Numbered from the stretch's first letter, positions 16,730-24,799 are shown. The stretch is 58,658 nt of DNA from Oscillospiraceae bacterium (GCA_015066345.1 SVOQ01000002.1:1-58658), one strand, 5' to 3'. The notes: a model not told the origin generated them from the sequence alone. A program made the numbers and translations.

Positions 16730-18292
16730 TTATTTGTTGACCTTTCTTTCTAAAAGTGCTGCATCGAGCACATCAACCACACCGTCAGCATTAACGTCGC
16801 CTTTTGCTATTAAGGCTTCTTCGGTAAGCTCCGACCCTTCATCCTCAGACGATTCGCCGAGAGCTGTTTTTATCATTTTTTCATAATCACTTTCATCAAC
16901 CACTTTGTCGCTGTTGAAATCGCCCGTACCGCCTGAAATATATATTTTGTTGCCGTTCAGATTTGTACATTCTTCCACTCTGTAAGCTTCATTGTCAGAG
17001 AGAATGGGGTGTGACCCCGTTGAATAATCAAGCTGTCCCCACACAAGCTCGTCATAATCCTGGTTATTCTGAAGCCAATACGCTACTTTTCCCGACTCTA
17101 AATCCTCCTTCGTAATTTCTTCAACCCAGGAGGCATATCCGCCATTTGGTCCCTGACGGCTGTGACCGATACCGGTCTGCTCATAACCGCTGCCGTCTGT
17201 TGCCGAGCCTTTCAGGTAAAAATTCCCGTTTCCGTAAACAAGACCGCTATCGTTACCGCCACTGAATCCGCCTGAATAAACAGGAGCATAAACCTTACCG
17301 ATGTTAAAGCAGTTATATATCATAGCCATGGACATATCATTAAAAACAACCGAGCCGATTACACCACCTGCACCGCTTTCCGTTGCGGTTACCTTGCCTG
17401 AATTGTATGAGTTATAAAGATACGTGCTGAAATCCAGCAAGCCGAAAACACCGCCTACAACAGTTCTTCCCTGCACGTCTCCTGCGTTGAAATTGCGATT
17501 GGTTCCATCCCAACTTCTTTCAGCACTCAAAAATCCTCCGATTCCGCCCACGTATTTATCACCCGTAACAGAACCGGTATTTTTACAATCCCGTATTGTT
17601 CCTTCGCTTTCTCCGCAAATACCGCCGACGTATTCCTCTCCACGTACTTTGCCCGTAAAGCTACAGCAATAAATATCCCAATAAGATATGCCCGCAACAC
17701 CGCCTACATCATTGCAGTCACCTTCACCCTCGACCACTGCCGAAACATTACAATTTCTGACAGAGCCCGATGTATAACCGCATATACCACCCGTAGCGGA
17801 ATAGGACCTGAAATAGGAGTCCTTTACATTAAGATTATTAATATCGCGTTTAACGAAACCGAACACTCCTGCATAATCACTGCCGGATGGACAATACAAG
17901 CCGCTTATTGTATGACCTCTGCCATCAAAGCTTCCGCTATATCCGTATACTCCGTTGAAGGCTATGGGTGTCCACTCAATAAGCTTTGAAGCACCAGAAA
18001 CCACTTCGCCATTTTCGAGCACCTTTTCGTTTACCGTTATATCATTGACAAGCACCGCATTGGCATCCTTGTTCCGAGGAACTCCTTCAAGCTGACCGTT
18101 AACAAGCTGTGCAAACCAATATAATTCCTCTTTGGTTGATATTTCGTAGGGTGAGCCCGCCGTACCGTCACCCTCCGAGGGTGCACAAGGCGTTATTTCT
18201 GCCGCCGTTGCGCTTACGGGTACACCTGCTGCCAACACTCCTATTACCACAACTGTCGCCAACAATCTGAGTATGGGATTTCTTTTCTTCAT
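16730..18292 (-). CDS. Secreted GLUG-repeat protein with two-loop dockerin-like end
   Basis: A 520-residue exported protein with a signal peptide (1-30, ends SATAA). Residues about 45-400 are glycine-rich repeats of the GLUG/beta-helix kind: VGGICGES, YVGGIGGF, VVGGVFGLL, GAGGVIG with C/N-rich turns, typical of Firmicutes surface proteins with IgA-peptidase-like or adhesin-like helices. The C-terminus has two calcium loops, GDFNSDKVVDESD and GDVNADGVVDVLD, separated by an acidic insert (SSEDEGSE). The ATG at 18292 follows AAGGCGG; an in-frame start at 18340 adds 16 basic residues and is less likely. It is the first gene of the receptor cluster, with 112 bases of AT-rich DNA upstream. Confidence 0.8.
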   Translation of the reverse strand: MKKRNPILRLLATVVVIGVLAAGVPVSATAAEITPCAPSEGDGTAGSPYEISTKEELYWFAQLVNGQLEGVPRNKDANAVLVNDITVNEKVLENGEVVSGASKLIEWTPIAFNGVYGYSGSFDGRGHTISGLYCPSGSDYAGVFGFVKRDINNLNVKDSYFRSYSATGGICGYTSGSVRNCNVSAVVEGEGDCNDVGGVAGISYWDIYCCSFTGKVRGEEYVGGICGESEGTIRDCKNTGSVTGDKYVGGIGGFLSAERSWDGTNRNFNAGDVQGRTVVGGVFGLLDFSTYLYNSYNSGKVTATESGAGGVIGSVVFNDMSMAMIYNCFNIGKVYAPVYSGGFSGGNDSGLVYGNGNFYLKGSATDGSGYEQTGIGHSRQGPNGGYASWVEEITKEDLESGKVAYWLQNNQDYDELVWGQLDYSTGSHPILSDNEAYRVEECTNLNGNKIYISGGTGDFNSDKVVDESDYEKMIKTALGESSEDEGSELTEEALIAKGDVNADGVVDVLDAALLERKVNK

Positions 18293-18404
18293 TTTTGACA
18301 CCGCCTTTTGATTTTTGAGTATGGCTTTTCGTTTAATCACATTGTATATAAAAAATATGTAATCTTTGTGTTGAACTTCGAAAAAATTTAATATTTAACA
18401 CAAA

Positions 18405-19460
18405 TCAATAATTGTATCTGTTTTCTTTTTCTCTTGAGCGTTTTACTGTTCTTACGGTTATAAATATATTCACAGCTGACAAGCACACGAGGGATATTGA
18501 AAGCAGAATAAAAATAATAAACGCAGCAGAAATGGCAGATTCAAAATCTTCAAAAGCATCCTCAGGTGCGTATGCGTTATAATTTAGTTTCACAAGCTCT
18601 GAAGCAACGGAGCTTATGTGGGTCAGACTATCAACACAAACATAAATTCCCCGTGATTCAATAATACCTTTTGCCTTCCGAAAATCCTCTGTTTTTGTAA
18701 CGTCACTTTCAATCAATACGGATACAATGTCAAAAAATGTTTCCGTGGTTACGAAACATGTGGGATTTTCAAGAGCTCCCGGTGTCATACTTTCACGCTC
18801 AATTGTTGAAACAACCGATTTTTCTGACACGCCCCCATCGGTGGTCAGGGATAATTTTTCAATTTTGTCAGAAACGAAACCCCCATCAACAATTTTTGTT
18901 ACACAGATATCAAATTCCGCTGTCGTTGCTTCTGTTTTGTAAAAATAAGCTGTTCCGTCCCGCATATCATCCAAGCCCAAAAAGGGTCCGTATTCTTTAT
19001 CTATCGCATAAAGGTTTACGGGCTTCCCGTTAAGATAGATGCCCGAATTTACACCGTATACAGCAATAACACCTATGCTTTTTCCGGGATATTTTTGTGT
19101 CAGAACCTGTCTCATTTGTTCAGCATCATCTATTGTCACCCCTCTGTGAGTTCCGTTTTCTATACAGGAATCAACGTAAAGGGTTCGGTTTGCCATATTT
19201 TCAACGGTATCCTTTTCATATTTAAAATACTCTTTTGAATACATAAGACCCGCAATACCTGTAACGCTGATTGCAAATGATATAAAAAAAACGACTAATA
19301 CGTAAACGATTTTATAAGGCTCGGGCATTCTTTTGGGCTTGCCTTCGTGTCCGTCTAAAGCACGATTAATATTTTTTTTGTAAATATGAAAATAAATAAA
19401 AACAAACAAACATAACACCAATACTGCAACCGCAGTAATAATAAACAACCATTTAAACAT
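18405..19460 (-). CDS. MacB-like membrane protein lacking the terminal FtsX helices
   Basis: A 351-residue membrane protein, function not established. It has TM segments at about 3-25 and 50-73, an extracellular domain to about 300, and one final TM (about 307-332) followed by RTVKRSREKENRYNY. The stretch from YVCVDSLTHISSVASELVKL through the last TM resembles the end of a MacB periplasmic core and the first FtsX helix, where families normally continue into two or three more helices. Here the gene stops. No ABC ATPase lies next to it. It starts 16 bases after the LytTR regulator, with AGGAG 10 bases before the ATG, so the two are very likely co-transcribed and functionally linked. Confidence 0.6.
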   Translation of the reverse strand: MFKWLFIITAVAVLVLCLFVFIYFHIYKKNINRALDGHEGKPKRMPEPYKIVYVLVVFFISFAISVTGIAGLMYSKEYFKYEKDTVENMANRTLYVDSCIENGTHRGVTIDDAEQMRQVLTQKYPGKSIGVIAVYGVNSGIYLNGKPVNLYAIDKEYGPFLGLDDMRDGTAYFYKTEATTAEFDICVTKIVDGGFVSDKIEKLSLTTDGGVSEKSVVSTIERESMTPGALENPTCFVTTETFFDIVSVLIESDVTKTEDFRKAKGIIESRGIYVCVDSLTHISSVASELVKLNYNAYAPEDAFEDFESAISAAFIIFILLSISLVCLSAVNIFITVRTVKRSREKENRYNY

Positions 19461-19476
19461 TTTCGGTAATCTCCTT

Positions 19477-19929
19477 TTAAATATTGAACGCTTCTTTAAA
19501 TGCGTGATAATAGCTTCGTGTTACGTCAACAACAGAATTTTCTGTTAATGTCAGCTCAAATTTCATCGAAAGCGTAGGCATTATCTTTTTAATTTTGTTT
19601 TTTGCCACTATCACACTGATGCTTATACGGAGAAAGTTAGTTTTATCAAGCTGCTCCGAAAGTTTATAAAGTCTTTCGTTTGCATAGTAATCATTTTTAT
19701 CGGTATGAACAATTATCTGGTGGCCAAAGGACTCTATGTAAACAATATCGTTGCAATCAACTACAACTCTCTCATTAGTCTGCTTATCTTTTACGATAAG
19801 CTTTTCTGCAAAGCCGTTTACTTTGCTTAAAACCAAATCCGCCGAGTCATCAGTTTCTATTCCGTGCTGATGCAATTCACTCTCTATTCTTTCATAATCA
19901 TCATCGGTTATATTAAGTTTAATTCTCAT
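19477..19929 (-). CDS. LytTR-family DNA-binding regulator (first copy)
   Basis: A 150-residue transcription factor without a receiver domain. The N-terminal third (KLNITDDDYERIESELHQHG) is a small variable domain; from about residue 50 it is a LytTR domain with IVYIESFGHQIIVHT, NERLYKLSEQLDKTNFLRIS and IKKIMPTLSMKFELTL. LytTR proteins of this size in Firmicutes usually control themselves and a neighbouring membrane protein, here the MacB-like protein. The ATG is preceded by AAGGAGG. The usual LytTR direct repeat with about 21-base period was not found upstream, unlike for the second copy at 25237. Confidence 0.88.
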   Translation of the reverse strand: MRIKLNITDDDYERIESELHQHGIETDDSADLVLSKVNGFAEKLIVKDKQTNERVVVDCNDIVYIESFGHQIIVHTDKNDYYANERLYKLSEQLDKTNFLRISISVIVAKNKIKKIMPTLSMKFELTLTENSVVDVTRSYYHAFKEAFNI

Positions 19930-19984
19930 TTAAACCGCCTCCTTAAGCCAAATGATAGTTGATTTGTTTCTTTGCTTCAATGCT

Positions 19985-20140
19985 TTATTCATACTTTACA
20001 GATATACAAGCATACCTTTCAAACAGATACACTCTTTTTATCTCTTTTTTCCTCAAGTAAAGACTCAGGTACATCAGTCAAACCGCAACCAACGGGAACA
20101 AAATCGAAATCATTATGCCGAAAAAGAGCATCCGTATCAT
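19985..20140 (-). pseudogene. Possible small single-pass membrane protein split by TGA
   Basis: Reading from the ATG at 20140, the frame gives MIRMLFFGIMISILFPLVAV, then TGA (20080-20078), then LMYLSLYLRKKEIKRVYLFE and ten more residues before TAA at 19987-19985. Read through, this is a coherent 51-residue protein: one hydrophobic helix spanning the TGA and a positively charged cytoplasmic tail. A weak ribosome site (GGGAAAAGGG) precedes the ATG. TGA is a normal stop elsewhere here, so this is most likely a decayed gene or chance; no family is recognised. Confidence 0.3.
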
Positions 20141-20383
20141 AATTACCCTTTTCCCTTGAAATTCCCCTCTGAATACATCTTAGCAATGAGAAAAAAACAA
20201 TGCAATACCAAATTGCCTTCGGACACCAAGTTACTTAGCTTTTGGTAAATTTTATCGGAATTTTGTTATATAAAACAACCCGACACCACTGTTTTTTTGT
20301 TTAAAATGCAGAGAAAACGAACAAAAACGATATCAAAATGCCGGAATTATATCTTTGATCCCCCCGAGATGAATCAATAAAAT

Positions 20384-20416
20384 AACGCGAGGCAAGCCCG
20401 ACGGGTACCTCGCGTT
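20384..20416 (-). terminator. Intrinsic terminator of the AraC regulator gene
   Basis: AACGCGAGG (20384-20392) pairs with CCTCGCGTT (20408-20416), with a further CCCG/CGGG pairing inside the loop. On the minus strand the stem runs into ATTTTATT. It lies 74 bases after the AraC stop. Confidence 0.7.
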
Positions 20417-20489
20417 TCAGTGTAACTATATAGAAAAATTAATTATTACGGCTTTCTTTTTTTGAGCCGCTTCCCCTTACGGCAGCTTT

Positions 20490-21221
20490 TTATTTTGTAA
20501 GCTTCATATACTCGGTGGGAGTCATATGATAATACTTTTTGAATGCAGTTATAAAATGCGACTGTGACGAAAAACCAAGTATATTACATATTTCAGAATT
20601 GCTCCGATTATTCATCAACAGAGTTTTTGCAGCCTCAAGCTTTTTTCGTGTAATGTACGAGCTGAGATTCTCACCGATTTCCTTTTTAAACACCTGGGAC
20701 AAGTAATCCGATGATATTCCGCAATGCTCGGACAATTCGGCTACGGTGATTTTTTTCGTAATATTCTCGTTTATATATGTTATGGTTTTTCGCACATACG
20801 GTGAATATGTGGGCTGGACTTTATTTTTCGCAACCATATTCGTCAGTTTAATTATTTCGTTTGCAGTAGCTGAAAGGATTTCTTCCTTTGTTGTTAAGCT
20901 GTCTACAAGCATAATAACATTATCCGAAAAATCATAAGCAATTTTTTCGTTAAGTCCGCCCTGTATAGCATACCTGGTTGCAAGGGTGATTGTGCTTACC
21001 GCCATATATTTATATTGCATCAGATCATCGTTTGACATTTTACCCATTACTATCAGGGAGTCTATATTTTTAAGCTCAGCCAAAAGCTTATCCACGTCCC
21101 CCTGCTGAACACATGAATACATTTTCAGTTCAATGTGATACGGGGTATGCTTTTCTTTCTGACCAAGTAAATCATCCTTGTTTTCAACCGTTTTTAAACT
21201 GACAAGCTCACCGATATTCAT
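20490..21221 (-). CDS. AraC-family transcriptional regulator
   Basis: The 243-residue regulator has a helical N-terminal sensing part of about 135 residues without a cupin motif, and a C-terminal AraC DNA-binding domain from about 140: KITVAELSEHCGISSDYLSQ is the first helix-turn-helix and NRSNSEICNILGFSSQSHFI the second, followed by the canonical FKKYYHMTPTEYMK end. Such regulators often control sugar or surface genes; the GH5 gene is the nearest carbohydrate enzyme but not adjacent. The gene ends before a clear terminator and is separated from its neighbours on both sides, so it is probably monocistronic. Confidence 0.9.
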   Translation of the reverse strand: MNIGELVSLKTVENKDDLLGQKEKHTPYHIELKMYSCVQQGDVDKLLAELKNIDSLIVMGKMSNDDLMQYKYMAVSTITLATRYAIQGGLNEKIAYDFSDNVIMLVDSLTTKEEILSATANEIIKLTNMVAKNKVQPTYSPYVRKTITYINENITKKITVAELSEHCGISSDYLSQVFKKEIGENLSSYITRKKLEAAKTLLMNNRSNSEICNILGFSSQSHFITAFKKYYHMTPTEYMKLTK

Positions 21222-21309
21222 ATAATCCCCACTTTCTCTGTATTAACAATTCGTAATAAGCGTAATGGTATCAATACGAACAAAGCAAAGCTATTTATAA
21301 TAGCTGTCG

Positions 21310-21900
21310 CTAAATTGCGTTTTTCTTGTATTTACCGAAAACAACGTCGTTTTTGTTTATATGCTTGATACAATAAACCGATAAATATAAATCCTCTGCA
21401 ACTATACATCCCGCTACAATAAGAAGGAATTGAAAGAACAATTGTAAAACACCCCAAGTCAGGCACATCGCCGTCGTAAGCACACCGCAAAACAGTATGC
21501 CGGGTAAAAGAAGACTGATAACAATACGTTTTCTGTCAACAAAGCCATTGTAAATACTATGTCTGCCCGGTCCTGTCAACAGAATGCATCTGCCATCTGC
21601 CTTACCGCCGGAAAGTACCATCAGTCTTATTATTTCGCGCAGCGGAAGCAATACAAAAAGTGATATACATAAAACTGCTGAAACAAGCAGCACAAGCTCC
21701 GTCACCCTGAGATTTTTCAGCTCCTGAATTTTTGACTTTGCAGAAATTGCAAAAAGAGGTATTGCCAAGACCCTTGCCCGGATAATAAAAAGATTCAGCT
21801 TTTTCAAGAGCTTATCTTTTTCAACCCATTGTACGTATCCGTTTTTTCTGTCCACACAATTACCGATGTAATCGAAGTCGGCATTTTTCTGAATCCTCAT
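21310..21900 (-). CDS. DUF3267-like membrane protein with degenerate zincin motif
   Basis: A 196-residue membrane protein with about four hydrophobic segments. It resembles DUF3267 putative zincin membrane peptidases, in which HExxH lies at the start of a helix following a PL-type turn. Here the corresponding stretch is LPLREIIRLMVLSGG: both histidines are arginine, while the Glu is kept. If the assignment is right, the protein cannot bind zinc in the usual way and would be a pseudo-protease. The ATG at 21900 has GGAAGGGG upstream; it begins 20 bases after the XRE regulator stop, so the regulator probably controls it. Assignment rests on motif context only. Confidence 0.5.
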   Translation of the reverse strand: MRIQKNADFDYIGNCVDRKNGYVQWVEKDKLLKKLNLFIIRARVLAIPLFAISAKSKIQELKNLRVTELVLLVSAVLCISLFVLLPLREIIRLMVLSGGKADGRCILLTGPGRHSIYNGFVDRKRIVISLLLPGILFCGVLTTAMCLTWGVLQLFFQFLLIVAGCIVAEDLYLSVYCIKHINKNDVVFGKYKKNAI

Positions 21901-21920
21901 TACTGTTACACCCCTTCCGC

Positions 21921-23045
21921 TCAAACACATTCAGCATATCGGGGGTTTTTCTTAATTTCCCGAAGCAAAGCCTCAGGTGCATTTTTCAGATAATCCTTCA
22001 AGCCGTCGTGTAAAGCCACAGGGAAACAATTACGATTATGCACAACCTTAGAAACAAGGGGTGATGAGTATCTGTATTCTTTCACTTTAGCTGTCTCAAG
22101 TAATTTAATATGGTGATTATAAGCCACATCAAAATAACCCATAGCTTTCTCAAGATCACCGTTTACAGCTTCAAGAATTGAAATCTGCAAATACAAATCC
22201 CTCATATTACTATGAAATTTACCAAATCTGCCATCCTCAAAAATATCCTCATAAAACCGTACCAATGAAAGCAGAATTTTTTCACTTTCCCCTGTTCTGA
22301 CAAGTGATTTTTTGGTCATTACGGCTGTTTCAATATTCTTTTTCACTTCATCGAGAAGTGTAATTATCGCTTCACCCAAATATTCCTCTCGTTCTTCATT
22401 CTCGGAAGCGTGCACCAACAGACATTCGCGACTTGCATATACGGGAGACTGACTTTTCGCAAGCTCCTTGGCTTTTGAAAACTCACCCATTTTAGAGTAA
22501 TCCCCAACCATTAAAAGGATTACTGCTTCTCTGTCCGGCACATCATCCATAGTGAGCAATTTTTCAAATACACTCATAGCTTCTTTCCAGAAAACATTTC
22601 CGGAAGCATATTCGGTGTCTACAGAGCCATAATCGGAGTCGCTGTCATTTTTGCCCTTAAGGCCATAGGTTTTCCACCCGTGAATATGAAGTGCATAACC
22701 CAGGTTCAAAAGCAGACGAGCCTCGGACGGATACCTGTAAACTGCTTCACGAAGCATCACTATGCAATCCGTTAAATCTTGGTTAGCGCAAATCATTTTT
22801 TCACTTTCAACAAGAATATTATCAATTTTTTCCTGACGGTCACCGTCATATCCGAACAGTTGGTCAATAGATGTATTAAAAAAGTTTGCTATTGAAGGAA
22901 TCATTTCCATATCAGGATAGCATCCGTTTGATTCCCAACGGGATACTGCCTGACAAGTAACTCCGAGAGCGTTTGCCAGATCTTCCTGACGCTTGCCTGC
23001 ACTACGGCGAAGCTCCCTGATTTTATCACCTATTTTAATCTGCAT
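21921..23045 (-). CDS. XRE-family regulator with TPR-like C-terminal domain
   Basis: The 374-residue protein begins with a clear XRE helix-turn-helix (residues 5-60; KRQEDLANALGVTCQAVSRW, then FFNTSIDQLFGYD). The remaining 300 residues are alpha-helical repeats of TPR kind (LLLNLGYALHIHGWK, AVILLMVGDYSKMGEFSKAK). This architecture is common in Clostridia for regulators linked to membrane proteins. GGAGG precedes the ATG. A promoter and a 27-base palindrome lie directly upstream (23083-23154), consistent with autoregulation. The adjacent membrane protein gene 21310-21900 is probably its partner. Confidence 0.88.
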   Translation of the reverse strand: MQIKIGDKIRELRRSAGKRQEDLANALGVTCQAVSRWESNGCYPDMEMIPSIANFFNTSIDQLFGYDGDRQEKIDNILVESEKMICANQDLTDCIVMLREAVYRYPSEARLLLNLGYALHIHGWKTYGLKGKNDSDSDYGSVDTEYASGNVFWKEAMSVFEKLLTMDDVPDREAVILLMVGDYSKMGEFSKAKELAKSQSPVYASRECLLVHASENEEREEYLGEAIITLLDEVKKNIETAVMTKKSLVRTGESEKILLSLVRFYEDIFEDGRFGKFHSNMRDLYLQISILEAVNGDLEKAMGYFDVAYNHHIKLLETAKVKEYRYSSPLVSKVVHNRNCFPVALHDGLKDYLKNAPEALLREIKKNPRYAECV

Positions 23046-23082
23046 AACATTACCTCCGTTTTTATATCACCGGTGTAATATT

Positions 23083-23111
23083 ATGATAGCCTATACCTTA
23101 CCCGAAATCAA
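23083..23111 (-). promoter_or_regulatory. Promoter of the XRE regulator gene
   Basis: On the minus strand TTGATT (23111-23106) and TATCAT (23088-23083) are 17 bases apart, 38 bases before the ATG. A CACCGGTG palindrome (23068-23075) lies just downstream, near or after the start of transcription. Confidence 0.5.
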
Positions 23112-23127
23112 TAATCAATCGGTTGTT

Positions 23128-23154
23128 AATAAATCAACCGTTGGTTGATTTATT
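23128..23154. promoter_or_regulatory. 27-base palindrome, probable XRE operator
   Basis: Arms of 12 bases (23128-23139 and 23143-23154) are perfectly complementary around GTT; the inner words are AATCAACC and GGTTGATT. A related word, AATCAATCGG, begins at 23113, exactly 19 bases to the left of AATCAACCGT at 23132. It sits just upstream of the -35 of the XRE gene. It lacks a T-tract and so is unlikely to be the GH5 terminator. Confidence 0.55.
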
Positions 23155-23183
23155 GCTTATAAGCACTTTACTGCAGTGCAGAA

Positions 23184-24671
23184 TTATTTAAATTTAACCG
23201 TAACCTTATGGTTTCCGGGAGGTGTATTTATTTCAATTAAGCTTTCGCCGTTTTCACCCAGCGGAATAATTTTATATTCCCCGTCGGTTTCAATTTCTTC
23301 AATATCCTTGTGAACGTATGTAACCGTAGGAACGTCATATTCACGCTCCTGAGTAAATTCAAGATAAAAAGCATTCTCCTCACGATCGTGCCTGTAGCCG
23401 TCAATTTTGCCGCAAACAGCTCGCGGAACGGGTCTTTTAAGTATACGCTCAACCTTTTCGTAACTTTCGAAAATAATGAAATTAAGCGTGTAAGTATAGT
23501 ACGCCTGACTCCATTGGTTTTCATCAAATTTATCAAGAAGGAACTTAAGGTGTTCAAGCCATCTGTCACCACTCCAGAATCCGCCCCATTCACCTACAAG
23601 AATAGGCTTATTCCATTTTTCCTGTGTTCGCTTCTTTTCCTCGAAAATCGACCACACACGGGAGTTGCTCGCGTAATCATATGTAGGCGTATCAACCGTT
23701 AAATCGTATCCATGGGGTGAATAGCAAAGCTGCTCCTCACGTTTACCGTCATAGCTTACGGGAGACATAAAGAAGGGAATTCCGAGGTTTGTATAGTAAC
23801 AGCTTTCAACTATTATTATTCCTTTTTCCGTAACATCTCTGATTGCCTTTGAAAGTCGGTTAATAAAGCTTGAGTATACACCCTCATCAAACTTTCGTTG
23901 GAGCTTATCCCCCGCCTTGGTTACCTTACGGAACAAATCAGGATCCTCAAAGGGCTCGAGCACTCTGTGGGAATTACCTGTCAGAAGCTGTTTAACAAGC
24001 CACATCTTTTTGCACCGCCTGTCGGTAATTACCGTTTTGGCAAGGTTAAAAATAAGCTTTCTGAACATCTTACCGCCATCACTGCCGGGGTATGGCTCAT
24101 TGAACAAATCAAAGCCCAGTAACGCAGGATGCTCCTTGACTCTTTCTGCAAGGTGGCACCACATATTTATAAAATACGTCTGCAAGCCCACGCCGTTAAC
24201 TTTGGTATCAGCCCAGAAATTATCGAAGCAGTTATGTACGCCCTTATCCCAGAAATATCCTGTTGCCCATACGAGCTTTGATTTTCTTTGCTTCTTAGTA
24301 CCGCGGAGGCAAGCCCATTCCGGAGCGCCGTCCCCAAATTGGTCCACGGAGCCGCCGAATAAATCCTGGTGCATATCCAGAAAAACGTGAATTCCGTATT
24401 TTTCGCACAGGTCAAGAAAAGCTATAACCTTGTCGATATACTTATCATTATATTCACAGGGCTTAGGCTCAATAGCTGCCCAGGGAATACCGAGTCTTAT
24501 GACATTCCATCCGTTACGGCTCATTTTCCGAACCGTAATTTCCATCAAATCCTCGTTATAAAGGCAAGACCATCTGTCCCCGCATTTATCATCGAAATTA
24601 ACACCGTTAAAAATTCTGTGTCGGCCGTATTCGTCCACAAAGCGTTTTTCGTCAACAATTATTCTTTCCAT
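23184..24671 (-). CDS. Glycoside hydrolase family 5 (endoglycoceramidase-like)
   Basis: A retaining beta-glycosidase of GH5. The 495-residue protein has an (alpha/beta)8 domain over residues 1-400 with the acid/base Glu in FDLFNEPYPGSD and the nucleophile Glu in PILVGEWGGFW. DMHQDLFGG and the NEPYPG context resemble the endoglycoceramidase branch, whose members also end in a small beta-sandwich, as here (about 400-495, ending PPGNHKVTVKFK). There is no signal peptide, so the enzyme appears to be intracellular, unlike secreted endoglycoceramidases; the substrate is probably an imported glycoside. The ATG at 24671 follows AGGAG by 7 bases. It may share transcription with the XRE gene downstream, though that gene has its own promoter. 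Confidence 0.85.
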   Translation of the reverse strand: MERIIVDEKRFVDEYGRHRIFNGVNFDDKCGDRWSCLYNEDLMEITVRKMSRNGWNVIRLGIPWAAIEPKPCEYNDKYIDKVIAFLDLCEKYGIHVFLDMHQDLFGGSVDQFGDGAPEWACLRGTKKQRKSKLVWATGYFWDKGVHNCFDNFWADTKVNGVGLQTYFINMWCHLAERVKEHPALLGFDLFNEPYPGSDGGKMFRKLIFNLAKTVITDRRCKKMWLVKQLLTGNSHRVLEPFEDPDLFRKVTKAGDKLQRKFDEGVYSSFINRLSKAIRDVTEKGIIIVESCYYTNLGIPFFMSPVSYDGKREEQLCYSPHGYDLTVDTPTYDYASNSRVWSIFEEKKRTQEKWNKPILVGEWGGFWSGDRWLEHLKFLLDKFDENQWSQAYYTYTLNFIIFESYEKVERILKRPVPRAVCGKIDGYRHDREENAFYLEFTQEREYDVPTVTYVHKDIEEIETDGEYKIIPLGENGESLIEINTPPGNHKVTVKFK

Positions 24672-24799
24672 ATCCAAGCTCCTGTACCACAAAAATTTTC
24701 GGATTTCACCATTTACTTAGTACAATATAAGTGTTATCGTGTCGTACCGTTATCTATTTTAGCAAAATTTTTAACCCTTGGCAAGAAATTAAAAAACTT

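Larger units (their letters stand above)
19930..20489. other. 560-base intergenic region between LytTR and AraC genes
   Basis: No standard gene. It holds, from left to right, the LytTR leader, a short TGA-interrupted frame (19985-20140, minus), AT-rich DNA, the inverted words ACCAAG and CTTTTGGT (20225-20246), and the AraC terminator hairpin at 20384-20416. The plus strand is open over 19952-20248, but that product is low-complexity and opposes the better minus-strand frame. Confidence 0.5.

Noticed and set aside
19985-20140. Selenoprotein or alternative genetic code because of an in-frame TGA
   Set aside because: No SECIS-like hairpin was evident after the TGA, and TGA serves as stop in many genes here (ATGA overlaps, pth). 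A decayed or chance frame is simpler.
19952-20248. 98-codon plus-strand frame in the LytTR-AraC gap
   Set aside because: Low-complexity product, no ribosome site, and antisense to the more protein-like minus-strand frame.
23128-23154. Rho-independent terminator of the GH5 gene
   Set aside because: The stem is AT-rich, has no following T-run and lies beside a good promoter and related half-sites; operator is more likely.
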